A stretch of DNA of 64,000 nucleotides. Origin: Allium sativum. Lineage: Eukaryota > Streptophyta > Magnoliopsida > Asparagales > Amaryllidaceae. Below the pieces are notes generated by a model. That model made no database searches and was not told the origin of the DNA. It was given only the letters and a program-made list of their open reading frames with translations. Positions 21,130-32,639 of the stretch are shown in pieces. Every line of letters starts with the position of its first letter. Positions within the stretch are counted from its first letter, which is position 1. The stretch lies in contig CM060912.1 of the NCBI GenBank assembly GCA_030737875.1, forward strand, positions 260,262,231-260,326,230, read 5' to 3'. Made by a program: the position numbers and the translations under genes.

Positions 21130-23746
21130 TGTAACAACCCGCATTCTACGCATCTAGGATCGTAGAATATTTATTTTATTTTCACATGAAGTCGTATGGT
21201 CATGTACTTTTGGGGAACGACTAGTAGGGTCATTTCCCATGTTCATGATTTTTGTTGATTTTTAAATGACCGTTTTACCCCTAATTGATCTTGTTTCGTC
21301 TATAACTTTTGACTGGAAAAGAATTTTGATCTGAAACCACTTCCATTAGCTCCGGATGATGGTTTCTCTTTCCGTAAAGTGGTCAAATAGCCAAACGGAC
21401 TTACCGTTTGGGAGATATGGCTGAATTAAGATTTAAAGGGTTAATTTCAGCTAATTGGGCTTAACCGGGTGACTAGCAACTAGGCCCAATGGGGGATTTC
21501 GGGTTTGGGAGTATTTAAGGGCTGCTAGGGTTAGGTTTTCGGTTTTAGACTCATTTTTCCAGCCACTACTTAGTTTCTTCAACCCTAGTCATGGCCTCCA
21601 TCCTCTAAAATCATCCCAAAACACCTCCAAATCACCTACAACTTGAAGATTGAGATTAGCAACATCAAATCAAGGCAAATCAACGTCAAATTTGGGATAG
21701 AGCTGCTGGAACACATAGGGATTGGATCCAAATCAGAGGATATTTCAGATCTATAGTTTAATTTGTGGCAAAGGTGAGTGATTTGCATTGTTCTTCACTA
21801 ATTATGGCTAGTTATGGTAATTAGCGAAAATTAGCGAAAGTATGGCTCGGAAAAATCTAGAAAAATTCCTAAAATTCTAAAACATCATTTTATGCCTCTG
21901 ATATGAATTTAGGTTAATTTTGACTAATTTTGCAAATCCCGAAATTTAGGGGATTAAGGGGTAATTAGTGATAATTAGCGAATTTATGCGTGTTAAAAAT
22001 CTGGAAAAATATTCAGAAATTCTGAAATAATGTTTTAGACCTCTGTTAGAAAATTTGGCTAATTTGGATAAGTTTTGTTAATCCTATCACTTGATTTGCT
22101 TAAACATGCTTAAGGGGAAATTTGGGGTTTTGACCATGTTTGATCCATTTTACATGCTATGATTTATGTTTTGGTGTTTGTGGTCGATACTATATGTTGT
22201 TATGACTGTATGAGATGATTTGTGATTGATTAGAACTGTTAGTTTGGTCAAAAACGCCGTCGAATGGCGTAAACAGTCGCTGGAAGAAGTTGCAGGAAAA
22301 TGTGTAGGGCCCGGATCGGATCGCCCCCTTGCCCCACGAACCGACCCGCTCGCGTGACGTGTTCACGATCCGCTCCACTTTGAAAGTCACGAACCGATGC
22401 AGCGCCACGCCTGCCAGAAGGACCCCGATCCGACCTCTCTTCGCGCTCCGTTCAACACTAGCCAGGAGATGAGGCGCCACGAACTGATGAGTACGATCCG
22501 ACCCGATCAGGAGCCACGATCCAAGATGACGCGCCATGATCCAGATGAGGTAGCCCGACCCGAACCAATGGGTTGCCAAACTAAGGAGCACGAACCGACT
22601 GACAGGGGCGCCACGAACTGACGAGGCGCGATCCGTATGGCGCGACACGATCCGACACTGGCGATCCAACCTGGATGATTTCCCACGATCCGAGCAAGGG
22701 TGATGACTACGAGCTGGTGACTGCGAACCGAATCAGGGGGAGAAGACTGAATGAAGACCGATCCGGAAGATGATGACTGATAACCCGAGATGCAAAGGTA
22801 GTCCAAATGGAAGTTAGAGCTCAGGATCCCGGAACCAGTTGGCAATCAACGAGTTCACTTCATGAGTTGGGCTTTGCTGCGGGACGTGTGCAAAGGGGTT
22901 GTCGGTATTCATAACTTTGGTTCACCACTGAGAGATGGATAGTGGGATTGTAGTGATAGTTATACGGGATTGGATTCCGTCATGGATCAAAGGATTAGGT
23001 AACCAAGGTAGTGGATATCGTATGCTTTACGCACTGAGTGAGAGACGTGAGGATGGTTGCTATGCTTGATTGTTTGACATCACTATGACATGCACACCCC
23101 CACCCCCGTATTTCTTACACCATATGTTAGTGGCACCTTAGAGTATTGTACAGTATGTAGTGCTAACTCTTTGGTTGCAGGTTCAGGTTCAGGTATGATT
23201 AGATTATACCTGTAATTGTTATTGTTTTGTTTAGTTGCTTATCACTCATACCAGACTTTATGTCTGACCCAGAGTTTTATGTCTCTTCTTATTACTCTGG
23301 GTGCTCACACGAGCAGACTAGAGACAGGTCAGGTGGATATGCACGAGTAGATGCCGGAGACGAGCAGGAGGCTTACACGTACTATTTATGCATATATCTC
23401 CCTGTGTTGTTGATGGTCGCTACTTTGGGCATTAGTAGCGCACCTTTTCTTTCTTTTGCTTTAGAGACAGTATTTTGAAGTGTAATAATGTTGTTAGATC
23501 GTAAGCTGTATCTTTGGATTTCCGCTGCTATGATGGTTTAGTTTTCAGCTTATGTACTGTCTCGCCTGTTTTATGTCAAGTATGTTATTATTATATTTTG
23601 TTCCATGCGCTGTGAGACATTCTACAGGTTCTTTGTTAGTTCATTCTCTTCTTTCTTTTCTTCTGGCGACCAACCCGTGCTAACTGGACATGTGTACAGC
23701 GCACAATTGGAGTTAAATGTCGGTTGGTGCGGTGCGGGTTGTCACA
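21130..23746 (+). repeat. 3' LTR of gypsy element 1
   Basis: This 2617-base LTR is collinear with 14394-17009 including the GC-rich cassette (about 22305-22815), and ends at GTTGTCACA followed by TTTAA. Confidence 0.95.
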
Positions 23747-23772
23747 TTTAACATCAATACATCACTGAAATA

Positions 23773-24900
23773 TTGTCGAATCCAAAATATATATTAGGTT
23801 TGTCTCATCCTCTAGAGGTCCCACAGTGGAAATGGGATAGCATTTCGATGGACTTCATTGATGGGTTGCCTAGGTCAAGAAGGGGAAATACCAGTATATG
23901 GGTTATAATGGACAGGCTCACAAAAAGCGCTCACTTTATACCCGTCAAGAGTAGAAGGACTGCCTCATCTCTAGCATCCTTATATCTTAAAGAGATAGTT
24001 CGACTCCATGGGATACCCTCCAGCATAGTGAGTGATCGAGATCCTATCTTTACGAGTGAGTTCTGGAGAAGCTTGCAAGAGGATGTGGGCACACAGCTAT
24101 GCTTAAGCACGGCCTATCACCCCCAAACCGATGGTCAGACGGAAAGGGTGAACATAGTACTAGAATATCTTTTGAGACTGTGCATTCTTGACTTTGGAGG
24201 TACATAGGAGGTTCATCTTGCTTTGGCGGAGTTCGCTTACAACAATAGTTACCAAGCCACCATAGGCATGGCACCCTTCGAAGCTTTGTATGGAAGACCA
24301 TGTCGATCACCAACTTGTTGGTGGGAGTCTACAGATAAGCTCATACTTGGACCAGACATGATTAGAGAAACTTCAGAGAAAGTGGACTTGATACGAAGGA
24401 GAATGAAGACTTCCCAAGATAGACAGAAGTCCTACGCAGACAAAAGGAGAACCGACCTTGAATTTGAAGTTGGAGACAAGGTGTTCCTTAAAGTATCCCC
24501 TTTGAGGAACGTTGTTCACTTCGGATCCGCAAGAAAGTTGGCACCATGATTTGTAGGACCGTTTCCTATCATTGAGAAGATTGGGAAGATGGCTTATATA
24601 GTACAGCTGCCAGAAAGATTGGCTGGAGTTCATAATGTCTTTCATGTCTCTCACCTGCGAAAGTGCTTACATGAGTCTGCGGAAGTGGTGGAACCAAGCA
24701 TGTTACAGGAAGTAGAAGTTGAACGAGAAGCGACTGTAAGTTGAGTCCCAACTCGTATCTTGGGGACAGAAGTCAAAAAGCTACGCAACCGTGAAGTCAA
24801 TCTTGTCAAAGTTCAATGGAGCAACGCCGAGGAAGACGCGACTTGGGAAACTGAGGACAGAATACGTGCGGCCTACCCTTTTCTCTTTGAGGGTACATTC
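23773..24900 (+). pseudogene. Gypsy integrase of element 2, three nonsense changes
   Basis: From about 23795 the sequence encodes the integrase core (VPQWKWDSISMDFIDGLPRS, VIMDRLTKSAHF, SDRDPIFTSEFW, YHPQTDGQTERVN with the catalytic D, D and E in place) and its carboxyl part (LAEFAYNNSYQ, ALYGRPCRSP, YADKRRTDLEFEVGDKVFLK, LAGVHNVFHVSHLRKC, LVKVQWSNAEEDATWETEDR). The frame is interrupted at 24205 (Trp TGG to TAG), at 24547 (Arg CGA to TGA) and near 24741 (TGA). The first two fit C-to-T decay of methylated DNA. RT, RNase H and the integrase zinc finger are gone, lost at the junction just right of gypsy element 1. Confidence 0.9.
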
Positions 24901-25477
24901 TTGATCTCTTTTTCCTTAAGTTTATGCTTGTATCTATCTTTTCAGGTATATATCCTTAATCTTATCATTTATCCTTACGTAGAAACCCATTTGGATGTAA
25001 ACATGTATTTGAAACATGTTATGGTTGATGGTTGCAAGTGGTTGCTAGTGGTTGCTCGTGGATGCATATACACACACATTAAGCATTAGATCGGCTTAGT
25101 CACTTTCATATTGCATATGCGTATATGTATTTTTATATGGATTGAAACTTGGTGTGTTATCATATGGACGTTGCATTTGTATGAATGATTGTGCACTCAT
25201 GTAGAAAATTTTTAATAGGAAAAATTGCATACATAATGTACTCATGGCACTGACATAATTTGCATTAAGGAGGGCGACTGAATCAGTAGACCGCCTGATT
25301 TTGCATTAGATAAGGACATGTACACACACTATGCATATGATCATGAAGCATTAGAAGTCTTTTAAGGACAATGGACGCCTGTGTTTGATGGTTGAGTAGA
25401 TGGACGATTGGATGGTAGGATATATGTTCTTCTCGACTTGAAGATTTCGGGGAAGAAATCGTTAAAGGAGAGGAGAA
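24901..25477 (+). other. 3' untranslated region and purine tract of gypsy element 2
   Basis: Non-coding DNA between the integrase stop and the 3' LTR. It ends with the purine-rich AAAGGAGAGGAGAA directly before TGTAACACCCCG. Confidence 0.75.
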
Positions 25478-25754
25478 TGTAACACCCCGTATTTTCTGTT
25501 AACGTTGTAATAACAAATTAAAGAATACTTAATTTCAAATGTGAGAATTAAGGGAAACGGGTTACGCCGTTGCGTTCGTCTCGGAATTCTGCTTGAGATA
25601 GAGTCCGAGTTTGCATGAATTGGACTTCGTATGAAGAAGTTAATGGCCTTCAGAAGTTTCAGAAATTCAAATAAATTCAAACAGCTCGAAACCGAATTTA
25701 AAATTCAAAACAGAAGTCAGAAGCGGGTTGGGCGGGAAAATTCCCGCTTAGGGC

Positions 25755-25845
25755 CCAGGTCGACCAGGGGGTCGACCTCCCCCCTACAGGTCGACCTGGG
25801 GGTCGACCTAGGGTTCGACCTGGGGGTCGACCTGCCCCCTCGGCC
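25755..25845. repeat. GGTCGACC palindrome array in the LTR
   Basis: At least six GGTCGACC/GGTTCGACC palindromes separated by TGGG, AGGG or CCCCC spacers. The position corresponds to the array of different palindromes at 62695-62810 in the related LTR. Confidence 0.85.
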
Positions 25846-27122
25846 AGATCTGAATTTCGACGACTTATGACTTGTTGCTGAGTCACTAGGGTTTCATGAT
25901 AGTTCTGATCTGGTCTGAATGGTTATGGTTATTTCTAGGTTCATCCGACGGCTGTAATTAAATTGAAATTCTATATAAACAACCTAATACTCAACCTAAA
26001 ATCACACAAAAATATTCTTAGAGCCGACATGCCGTCAATGGAGAACTTGGAGTAGCCGTCGCCTCTTTCAATTCTAAGCCAAGATAAAAGCTACATCAAA
26101 AATCAAATTAAAACTAATCTAATTCAACGATCTACATCAAAGGCGAGCATTTCAACTTCAGAATACAGATTCCATAAATTAAGAATTCCTTTTTGTTTGT
26201 AAGTTGGTTATTACGTAGATTTAAACGTACTCCTGAATGAAATCATGACATGTTGTAACTCGAATATAGAATGATGCTTATGTATAAGATAAATAAAGTT
26301 TGATTCTCATTTATCTTAAATTACCGTTGCGAATGATCATGCCTATATGTTTGTGGTGATGAACATAACATACTGTATGGTGTTATTGGAATCTATTATA
26401 ATTGGATGATGAACTTATGCCAGCTTAGCGATGAACATGTCATGTTATAATTTGGTGGTTACTTGCAAGTTTATGATCTAAATCACATGCCTACATGTTT
26501 AGATCAACAATTATGTATATTTAGAACTATGTTAAGTTGAACCTATTTATGTTGCAAGTTGGATTTGTGGCCCTCTTATGTTTTAACACACATAAGTTAT
26601 CATGCTAAGTTGTGATTCAAATATGTTTATAGTAGCTTTCTTATGTTTTGACATACATAAGTTAATATGCTAAGTTGTGGTTTAAATTGTGTTTATATGT
26701 TAAACCTCCATGTTAGACCTATATCAAGTTTACATGATAATTAGATCCAACTTAGTCACAAGTTCACCTTTACCTGTTTAATTAAGTTAGTGATGCTTCT
26801 ATGCCAAGTTACACATGATAGTTAGATATATGTTATTGTATGCTTATTTCGTGTCCCTTGTTTGTTACCCTTTTTGTTTATGGGTTTGGGCTAATTTACT
26901 AGCCCAACATTTTATGTAAATTTACGCGAACGTACCACGGGGGTAGCGTTGGGAAAACATGAAAATTTCATGGCATAGATTAGTTCATGAAATGGTATAT
27001 TTGGTATATCATTTATTGTGAGTATAATTAAAAGGATAATTATGGCATAGTTAAATTTAGAATAATTTACATATATACATATATAGAAAATATATAAATT
27101 TAGAAAAGACGAACATGCCTAA

Positions 27123-27340
27123 CCCGAGGCTAAATTGAGTTGTGGTGTAAAACTGCCCGGAACCGACCGGCACATCCAGTAACCGCAACAATACTTATCT
27201 AATGTGGGTGGTTAGTGCATTGAGCCCAAAAAGGACCCGAGGTTAGACTGAGTTGTGGTGTAAAACTGCCCGGAACCGACCGGCACATCCAGTGACCACA
27301 ACAATACCTGTCTAATGTGAGCGGTTAGTGCTTTAATGAA
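27123..27340. repeat. Twin hairpin unit, 113-bp tandem repeat
   Basis: Two units starting CCCGAGG (27123 and 27236). Each holds an outer stem, an inner core AACTGCCCGGAACCGACCGG plus CACATCCAG, and the tail TCTAATGTG...GGTTAGTGC. In unit 2 the outer stems TTAGAC/GTCTAA and GTTGTGGT/ACCACAAC are perfect; in unit 1 the second stem has a G-T wobble (TTGTGGT/ACCGCAA). The core can itself fold (TGC-bulge-CGG with CCGGCA). No function is known to me. Confidence 0.75.
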
Positions 27341-28441
27341 TTAAAGCTAAGTCAAGATTGGTAGGGCTAAGTCAATTAAGGAAACACTTTACCGATTCAA
27401 CATGTTAACTAAACTGATGGGTGGGGTTAGGTAAACTTGGACACTTAACCAACTAAACATGTTGATTAGGAAACCCTAGTAACGGGGACTCATTTCAATA
27501 GTAACACACATAGATGTATCATGGTACCCTGAACTAGGCAGGGTAGGGCACGATTACTGGGCTGATTATAAGCGGTCAAAACGTCGGCGGTTGGTGCGTC
27601 AGTGTAGGTTCCGATGGAGTACGGGCATGCACGTACTCCGGAGTGGAAAAAGCAGGCACTGGGCATCAATAGTTATACACTGTGCATCTTGATTCGTGTC
27701 GGGTTGCCACCATAGGATTTGATACACCCCGTGGTGGGACCAGCGCAGGTATCTACAATCAAACGGGGCCGAATGACACTGGATATGAATGCATGAGGGT
27801 AGGAGCCGATCAAAAGGGGATCGTTCGTTATGAACACGTATGGCTGGTTGAGTTAATGGTTAGTAGGTGCAGAGACTATAGTAATGGGTGCGATCACATG
27901 TTCAACTTATCTTATGTTAGGGTATTGGCCTATGTTCTGTTATTACTATCATGATCCCTTTCCTTGTTTAAATACTAGTAATCACTGAACTTACCAGACT
28001 TATTGTCTAATCCATTTTCTTTCGTCTTCTTTTCTTCCGTTTCCCCCCCCCCCTCAGGTAGCCAGGGAGGGAATAGTTCAGCTTAATTTTGGACCGTTCA
28101 TCTTTCCAAGCTTGAAGACTCTGTGATGTATGGCTTGGAACCTCTTATCTTTGGCTATGGCTTTGGACACACTAGACTTGGGGATTTATGCAGTTTTAAT
28201 TATGTTTTATGCTTCTTTATTTGATAATCAAGACAGATATTTTGATGTAATGTTTAAGAAGTTGTTTTGAGACAATTTGCTGTAATGTTTTGTATTGAAC
28301 TACGAATGAAATAAATTCAGTTTTTATCCGCTGCTTATTTATGTCTGTCTTGTAAATTTTTCTGTGTCTTGTACCTATAACCCTCCACCAAAGTTAAGGC
28401 ATTCCCTTTGTGAGTGACCTTAATGGAGGTGGGGTGTTTCA

Positions 28442-28847
28442 GTCGGTGTCGGGCTATGTTTTTACACTTGGCATAGGCCCGATTTCGTGGAGATCAAAGT
28501 TGCAGTATATCGTAGCTTTGTCGACTACTGAAGCAGAGTTAATGTCGATTGTGGAAGCAACAAAGGAAGGATTGTACTTACTTCAGTTGTTGGATGATCT
28601 TTCAATGGCGCAGCAGACATTGGAGCTATTTTTAGACAGTCAGAGTGCGATTCATCTTGTTGAGAATCAGGCTTATAGTTCACGGACGAAGCACATTGAT
28701 GTTAGAGACTTCTTTCTTATGCTTGAGGAAGAACGAAGCAAAATCAAATTATTGAAGGTGGGTACTTCAGATATGATGACCAAGTCACTTCCAAAGGACA
28801 AGTTTGAGCATTGCTCAAACTTGATCAGTTTGCTTACTGTTACTTGA
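28442..28847 (+). pseudogene. Copia RNase H domain, 5' part lost
   Basis: About 135 codons of the Ty1/copia RNase H region: SVSGYVFTLGIGPISWRSKL, LSTTEAELMSIVEATKEGLY (the catalytic TEAE), LFLDSQSAIHLVENQAYSSR, KHIDVRDFFLMLEEERSKIK, MMTKSLPKDKFEHC. It opens abruptly at the end of the gypsy LTR, which is inserted into it, so the ATG at 28410 lies in the LTR and is not a real start. The rest of the element's pol is not in the window on the other side of gypsy element 2. The 3' LTR follows in the expected place. Confidence 0.9.
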
Positions 28848-28938
28848 GCGCCATGGGGCACTGGGCCCAACAACTTCTATGTTGATTGTTAAAGATGAGA
28901 TAATGAAGAAAGATTGCCATATTTGAGTCAAGGTGGAG

Positions 28939-29513
28939 TGTTGAAATTAATGATTCAAATATTAGTGGAGAAGGAAAGAAATTGATTGATTGTCAATCAA
29001 TTAATTGGCTTGTATATGGAAATATATAAGAGGAAGTTTTTTTTTGAAAGAAAAATAAATGGCCAATCAATCAATTAATGAAGAATCAATTTACTCAGGG
29101 AAAGAGATTGAGACCATAATTGCTCCATCCATTTATGCTCCAATCAAATCAAGGAATATATTATATTTATTTATCTTCATCTAGAAACTTCTCTTCTTTA
29201 TCTTCAAGAAATCTTTCTATATAAATAGGCGACATGTTATTGTATGAAGCAAGCAGTCCACCATTAGTCTTCTCTCTATTGTAATCTTTTGTACTCATTT
29301 CTTCATTGAGAAATAAAAGTAGTTGGGTCTTCGTGGACATAGGCAAAGCCGAACCACGTTAAAAATTGGTGTGTTCTTTCCTCTATTTCTACTTTTGTTC
29401 TCTCTATAATTTGTGTCATTTGTTTTTATTTTTGGCGTTGTTGAAATTGTTGACAGACTAGATCATTGGGTTTATTTGTATTCCGCTGCCCAGATCTCTG
29501 ATTTTGCACTACA
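28939..29513 (+). repeat. 3' LTR of the copia fragment
   Basis: It starts TGTTGAAATTAATG right after the purine tract CAAGGTGGAG and ends TTTTGCACTACA. The right border is fixed by comparison with A' at 33411, where the same TTTGCGAGTCATCACA follows different sequence. It shares the purine tract and the TTCCGCTGC word near the end with the LTR at 7358-7996. Confidence 0.75.
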
Positions 29514-30080
29514 TTTGCGAGTCATCACAATTTGTGTGTATCATAAATTAATAAGGGGAAGTCTAGTTAAACATAAAATATTGGCATAAAGTTAGATATA
29601 AGAAATCTGGACTATTGGATCTCCGCGAGAGTTCCACCATCCACATAATAAAAACTATCCCAATGATGCACAATTTATGCATTAAATTATATGTCCCAAT
29701 AGCTCCTAATAAAAAATATAAATTTAATAACAACTAATATTTAAACAAATTTATATATTTTATAAAATTATTAACACTTTTTTTTTTAATTTCGTGCAAT
29801 TTACATTGTCAAAAATGAAAAACATTTTCTAACTATAACTTCATGAAGAGTAACAAATGACTAGTAGATAATTATAAGATGAAATAAAGCAAAGCAATAA
29901 TAAAAGTATAAGAAAATCCAAATGTTATTGCCACAATAAAATAAATAATGTTATTCCTTTTCCTTAAAAATGTTAAGTTAGGTTAAAAAGAAAAGTTGGA
30001 AAAGATGAAGAAGCCAACATGAGATAAATAACAATGCATGGAAAAGAACCATATAAAGTTCCTTATGCCTCATTGGCATC

Positions 30081-30358
30081 CAGAGCCGGCTCTGGCCCAA
30101 GGCGACCCAGGTCGCCTAGGGCCTCCGACGAGGAGGGGTCTCAAATTTTCAAACTTTCATATATATAAAATGGTTTGCAGTGAATGAACTGATATTGTGA
30201 GTGGCTCGGTGGTTGGGCATCTTGCATGTCAATCCAACAGCCATAGTTCGAGTCCTGCTGTTGCACTTTTTAGATGTCTACAATCAAAAATTTTGTTCCC
30301 AGTATTTGGATCAGCTTATTTTCCGCCTTGGGCCTCCATAATGTCAGGGCTGGCCCTG
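30081..30358. mobile_element. 278-bp hAT element with tRNA-like promoter
   Basis: Termini CAGAGCCGGCTCTG and CAGGGCTGGCCCTG are inverted repeats, and the 8 bases TTGGCATC flank it on both sides (30073-30080, 30359-30366). It has no transposase. Inside lie TGGCTCGGTGG (about 30201) and AGTTCGAGTCC (about 30247), spaced like the A and B boxes of RNA polymerase III promoters in tRNA genes and SINEs. The equivalent place in A' (33974-33989) holds an apparent excision footprint. Confidence 0.88.
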
Positions 30359-30500
30359 TTGGCATCACAGGTAAGAAATCCCAACGTTGCCGCAACAATG
30401 AATTTTTTTGCATTTCCATGTTAGCGCTCATTTGTCTTTTTTGTTTGGTATCTGTGAACTATTTGACTTCTTGTTTAGTTTGTGAATGAATTATCGATAC

Positions 30501-30958
30501 TAGGGGGTGTTAAAGTTACAACAACCATCAATTTTACCGCCAACCGTAACCGCAACCATTGTTGACGGCTAAATTTTTTTTATAACTGTTACCGTAACCG
30601 TCTAATCGTTACCGCAACCATTATAGTAAATTTACATTGTTATCCATAAATAATACAAGTTCTAACTTTTTTTTTCTTAAGAATTAGTTCATTTATCTTT
30701 GAAACAAATCATCCATCTGCATGTTGTCTATAAATAAAAATGCAAATAATTTATACATACCTTATTTCTCCAGCTTAAGTTATTGAAAAAACATATATTT
30801 TTTCATGAAATACAACAAAAAGATCATGTGCGGTTGGTACGGTTTACCGCGATTATAAAAATCCATAATCGTTACCGTCACCGTTGCCATAGTAAACGGT
30901 AGCCGTGTAAACGGTTGGTACAGTTTGAAGGTTGAACGGTTCAACCGTAACAGCCCTA
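30501..30958. mobile_element. 458-bp hAT-like MITE
   Basis: TAGGG...TGTT at the left and AACAGCCCTA at the right are inverted. The 8-bp duplication ATCGATAC flanks it (30493-30500, 30959-30966). Its body is rich in ACCGTAACCG / CGGTTACGGT words. The same insertion exists in A', where the Helitron has split it. Confidence 0.88.
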
Positions 30959-32233
30959 ATCGATACTTGAGTGCCCAACAAGGTTAGATGAACAATCAAA
31001 GAGCAATGAGCGCATTAAACGACAATATATGTGTTGAACTCGTGAAACTTTATCACGGTGCTTGTCATGGATGGACATCATGACAACGTTATTTGTTTGT
31101 GTACATGGGGATCGTCGAAAGTTTCAGGCTTAAATGCTCAGGGTTGAGAGAAGAAGAAACTTTTAACAATTAGACACTCATTCAATGAATGCTTAGTGTT
31201 GGACGTTCAAAAATGAACACCTAAAACTTTGCTGTTCGTTTAACATACACGAATTAATGCATTATTAATTTTATTCTAAGCGCTCACAATGGATATGAAG
31301 TGTCAAACGGCTACTAAATGAATGCTTATGGTGCACCTTGATGTATTTTGGAGTGTTTTATGTTTTAGAGATCAAATACTATGCCTTCAAATTCTCCATC
31401 CACATACGCTTATTTTAATCTAAATAGTTGATCATCATAATTTATTGTTACGTGGACCTTATATTATCCTATGAAAGGTGGATGATTAATTGATTAATGA
31501 CTAAAATCAAGTGGACACATGCTGACAAGTAATTCAAAACAGTGAATTTGAACTGGTTTATGTTACAAGTGCTCACTAAAATCGGCTTTTAGGTCCAGTT
31601 TAGTTTTCTGATTTGGAAACCAAACATACGTTGAAAGGGTAATTTGAAAAAGATGATGGAGTTGCTCAAGGGGCGAAACTAAGCCTTGACTTTAACGAGT
31701 ACTCATTGTATTCGACGCTGGGAAAATTCGTAAGATCTCCACACAATTAGATTTTAGAAGAAATAAGAAGTAAACATAATGACAATTGAATTCCTTTAAA
31801 CTGAATTTTTATTAATTCATCAAAATGATTACAAAAAAAAGCCTATAATATTGAGAAGATACTTCAATCCAAAAAAAGAAAAAAAGATTAGCTTTCCTGA
31901 CTCTTTATAGTAAACTTGATAATATATCTTATTTATAAAGTCATTGAATGCTTGCATAAATATTTTCTGACTATTGAATGCTTGCATAAATACTTTCTAT
32001 GTAGATTATTTATTGTTTTTTTAATGCAATAAAAAAGAGAACTAATTACTCTATTAGATCGAAAAAATCTTTAAAAAGAGCAAGTAATCACTCTCTGTAA
32101 TCCATCAAGCCTATGAAATAAGAAATGAGTTATATTTATATTTCACCATAACTAAAATATGTTGAAGATGTGCTGTAATATAGAATTCCAACACAATGAT
32201 TGAGAACCCAGTTAGATCATCTCTTATATTTGT

Positions 32234-32234
<1 letters not shown>

Positions 32235-32279
<45 letters not shown>
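32235..32279. repeat. Poly(T) run of about 45 bases
   Basis: At the same place in A' (57851-57882) there is an (ATT)n array. The minus-strand ORF with a poly-Lys stretch is a translation of this run. Confidence 0.95.
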
Positions 32280-32282
<3 letters not shown>

Positions 32283-32639
32283 TTAAAGAAAAACAACATT
32301 TGACGGTCTTTCACGTAAATTGCATCCTTGGTGTAGCGCCTTTTACTGGAGGAAAAATATGGATTTCAAAAGGCGAATAATGGGTCAAATATCAACCTAA
32401 ACATTGGTCTATCTAAGAATCTCGAACCTGCTCTTGTCAGATAGTTGGATTATTGGTTGGACGACTTGACTTCGTGAAAACTTCAGCTTTCATGCACCAC
32501 ACAACGGTTTTGTTTTTCTGAAACGAAAAATGCGCGCGTGTGGGGAAATTGCTTCAGCCATGCGCAAGCCTTGACCCAGTTAGTAAATGGTGAGGTCATG
32601 GAATATGATACAAGATGCGTAATCAGTGCCTACAATAAT

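Larger units (their letters stand above)
14394..23746 (+). mobile_element. Complete Ty3/gypsy retrotransposon with decayed pol
   Basis: The element is 9353 bases long, bounded by TGTAACAACCCG...GTTGTCACA LTRs, and flanked by TTTAA on both sides (14389-14393 and 23747-23751). Order: 5' LTR, Met-tRNA primer site, gag ORF, remnants of protease, RT and integrase with large deletions, a purine tract and the 3' LTR. About 4.1 kb of internal sequence remains, well below what a full gag-pol needs. Gag is intact while pol is ruined, so it may have moved with proteins from a relative, or pol was lost before the last insertion. Confidence 0.95.
25478..28441 (+). repeat. 3' LTR of gypsy element 2 (2.96 kb)
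   Basis: It starts TGTAACACCCCG and ends GGGGTGTTTCA, nearly perfect inverted termini. Inside, in order: a palindrome array of GGTCGACC units (25755-25845), a TATAAA box near 25973, two copies of a CTTATGTTTTRACAYACATAAG motif (about 26575 and 26640), and the duplicated hairpin unit (27123-27340). Close to the end is a TACCAGACTTATTGTCTAA block shared with other gypsy LTRs. The LTR lies inside copia RNase H sequence. A related LTR starts at 62475. Confidence 0.9.
29514..32510. repeat. Duplicated unit, copy A
   Basis: About 3 kb without ORFs, repeated in direct orientation as A' (33411-34420 continuing at 56708-58125). It opens with the last 16 bases of a gypsy LTR relic (TTTGCGAGTCATCACA). 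Relative to A' it has an extra hAT element (30081-30358), about 350 extra bases near 31330-31720, and a poly(T) run where A' has (ATT)n. It keeps the empty site of the 22-kb Helitron near 30795. Confidence 0.9.

Noticed and set aside
27682..27954. 90-codon ORF in the gypsy 2 LTR
   Set aside because: No domain; it lies in LTR sequence shared with non-coding relatives.
32111..32314. ORF with a poly-lysine run
   Set aside because: Translation of the poly(T) run on the opposite strand.
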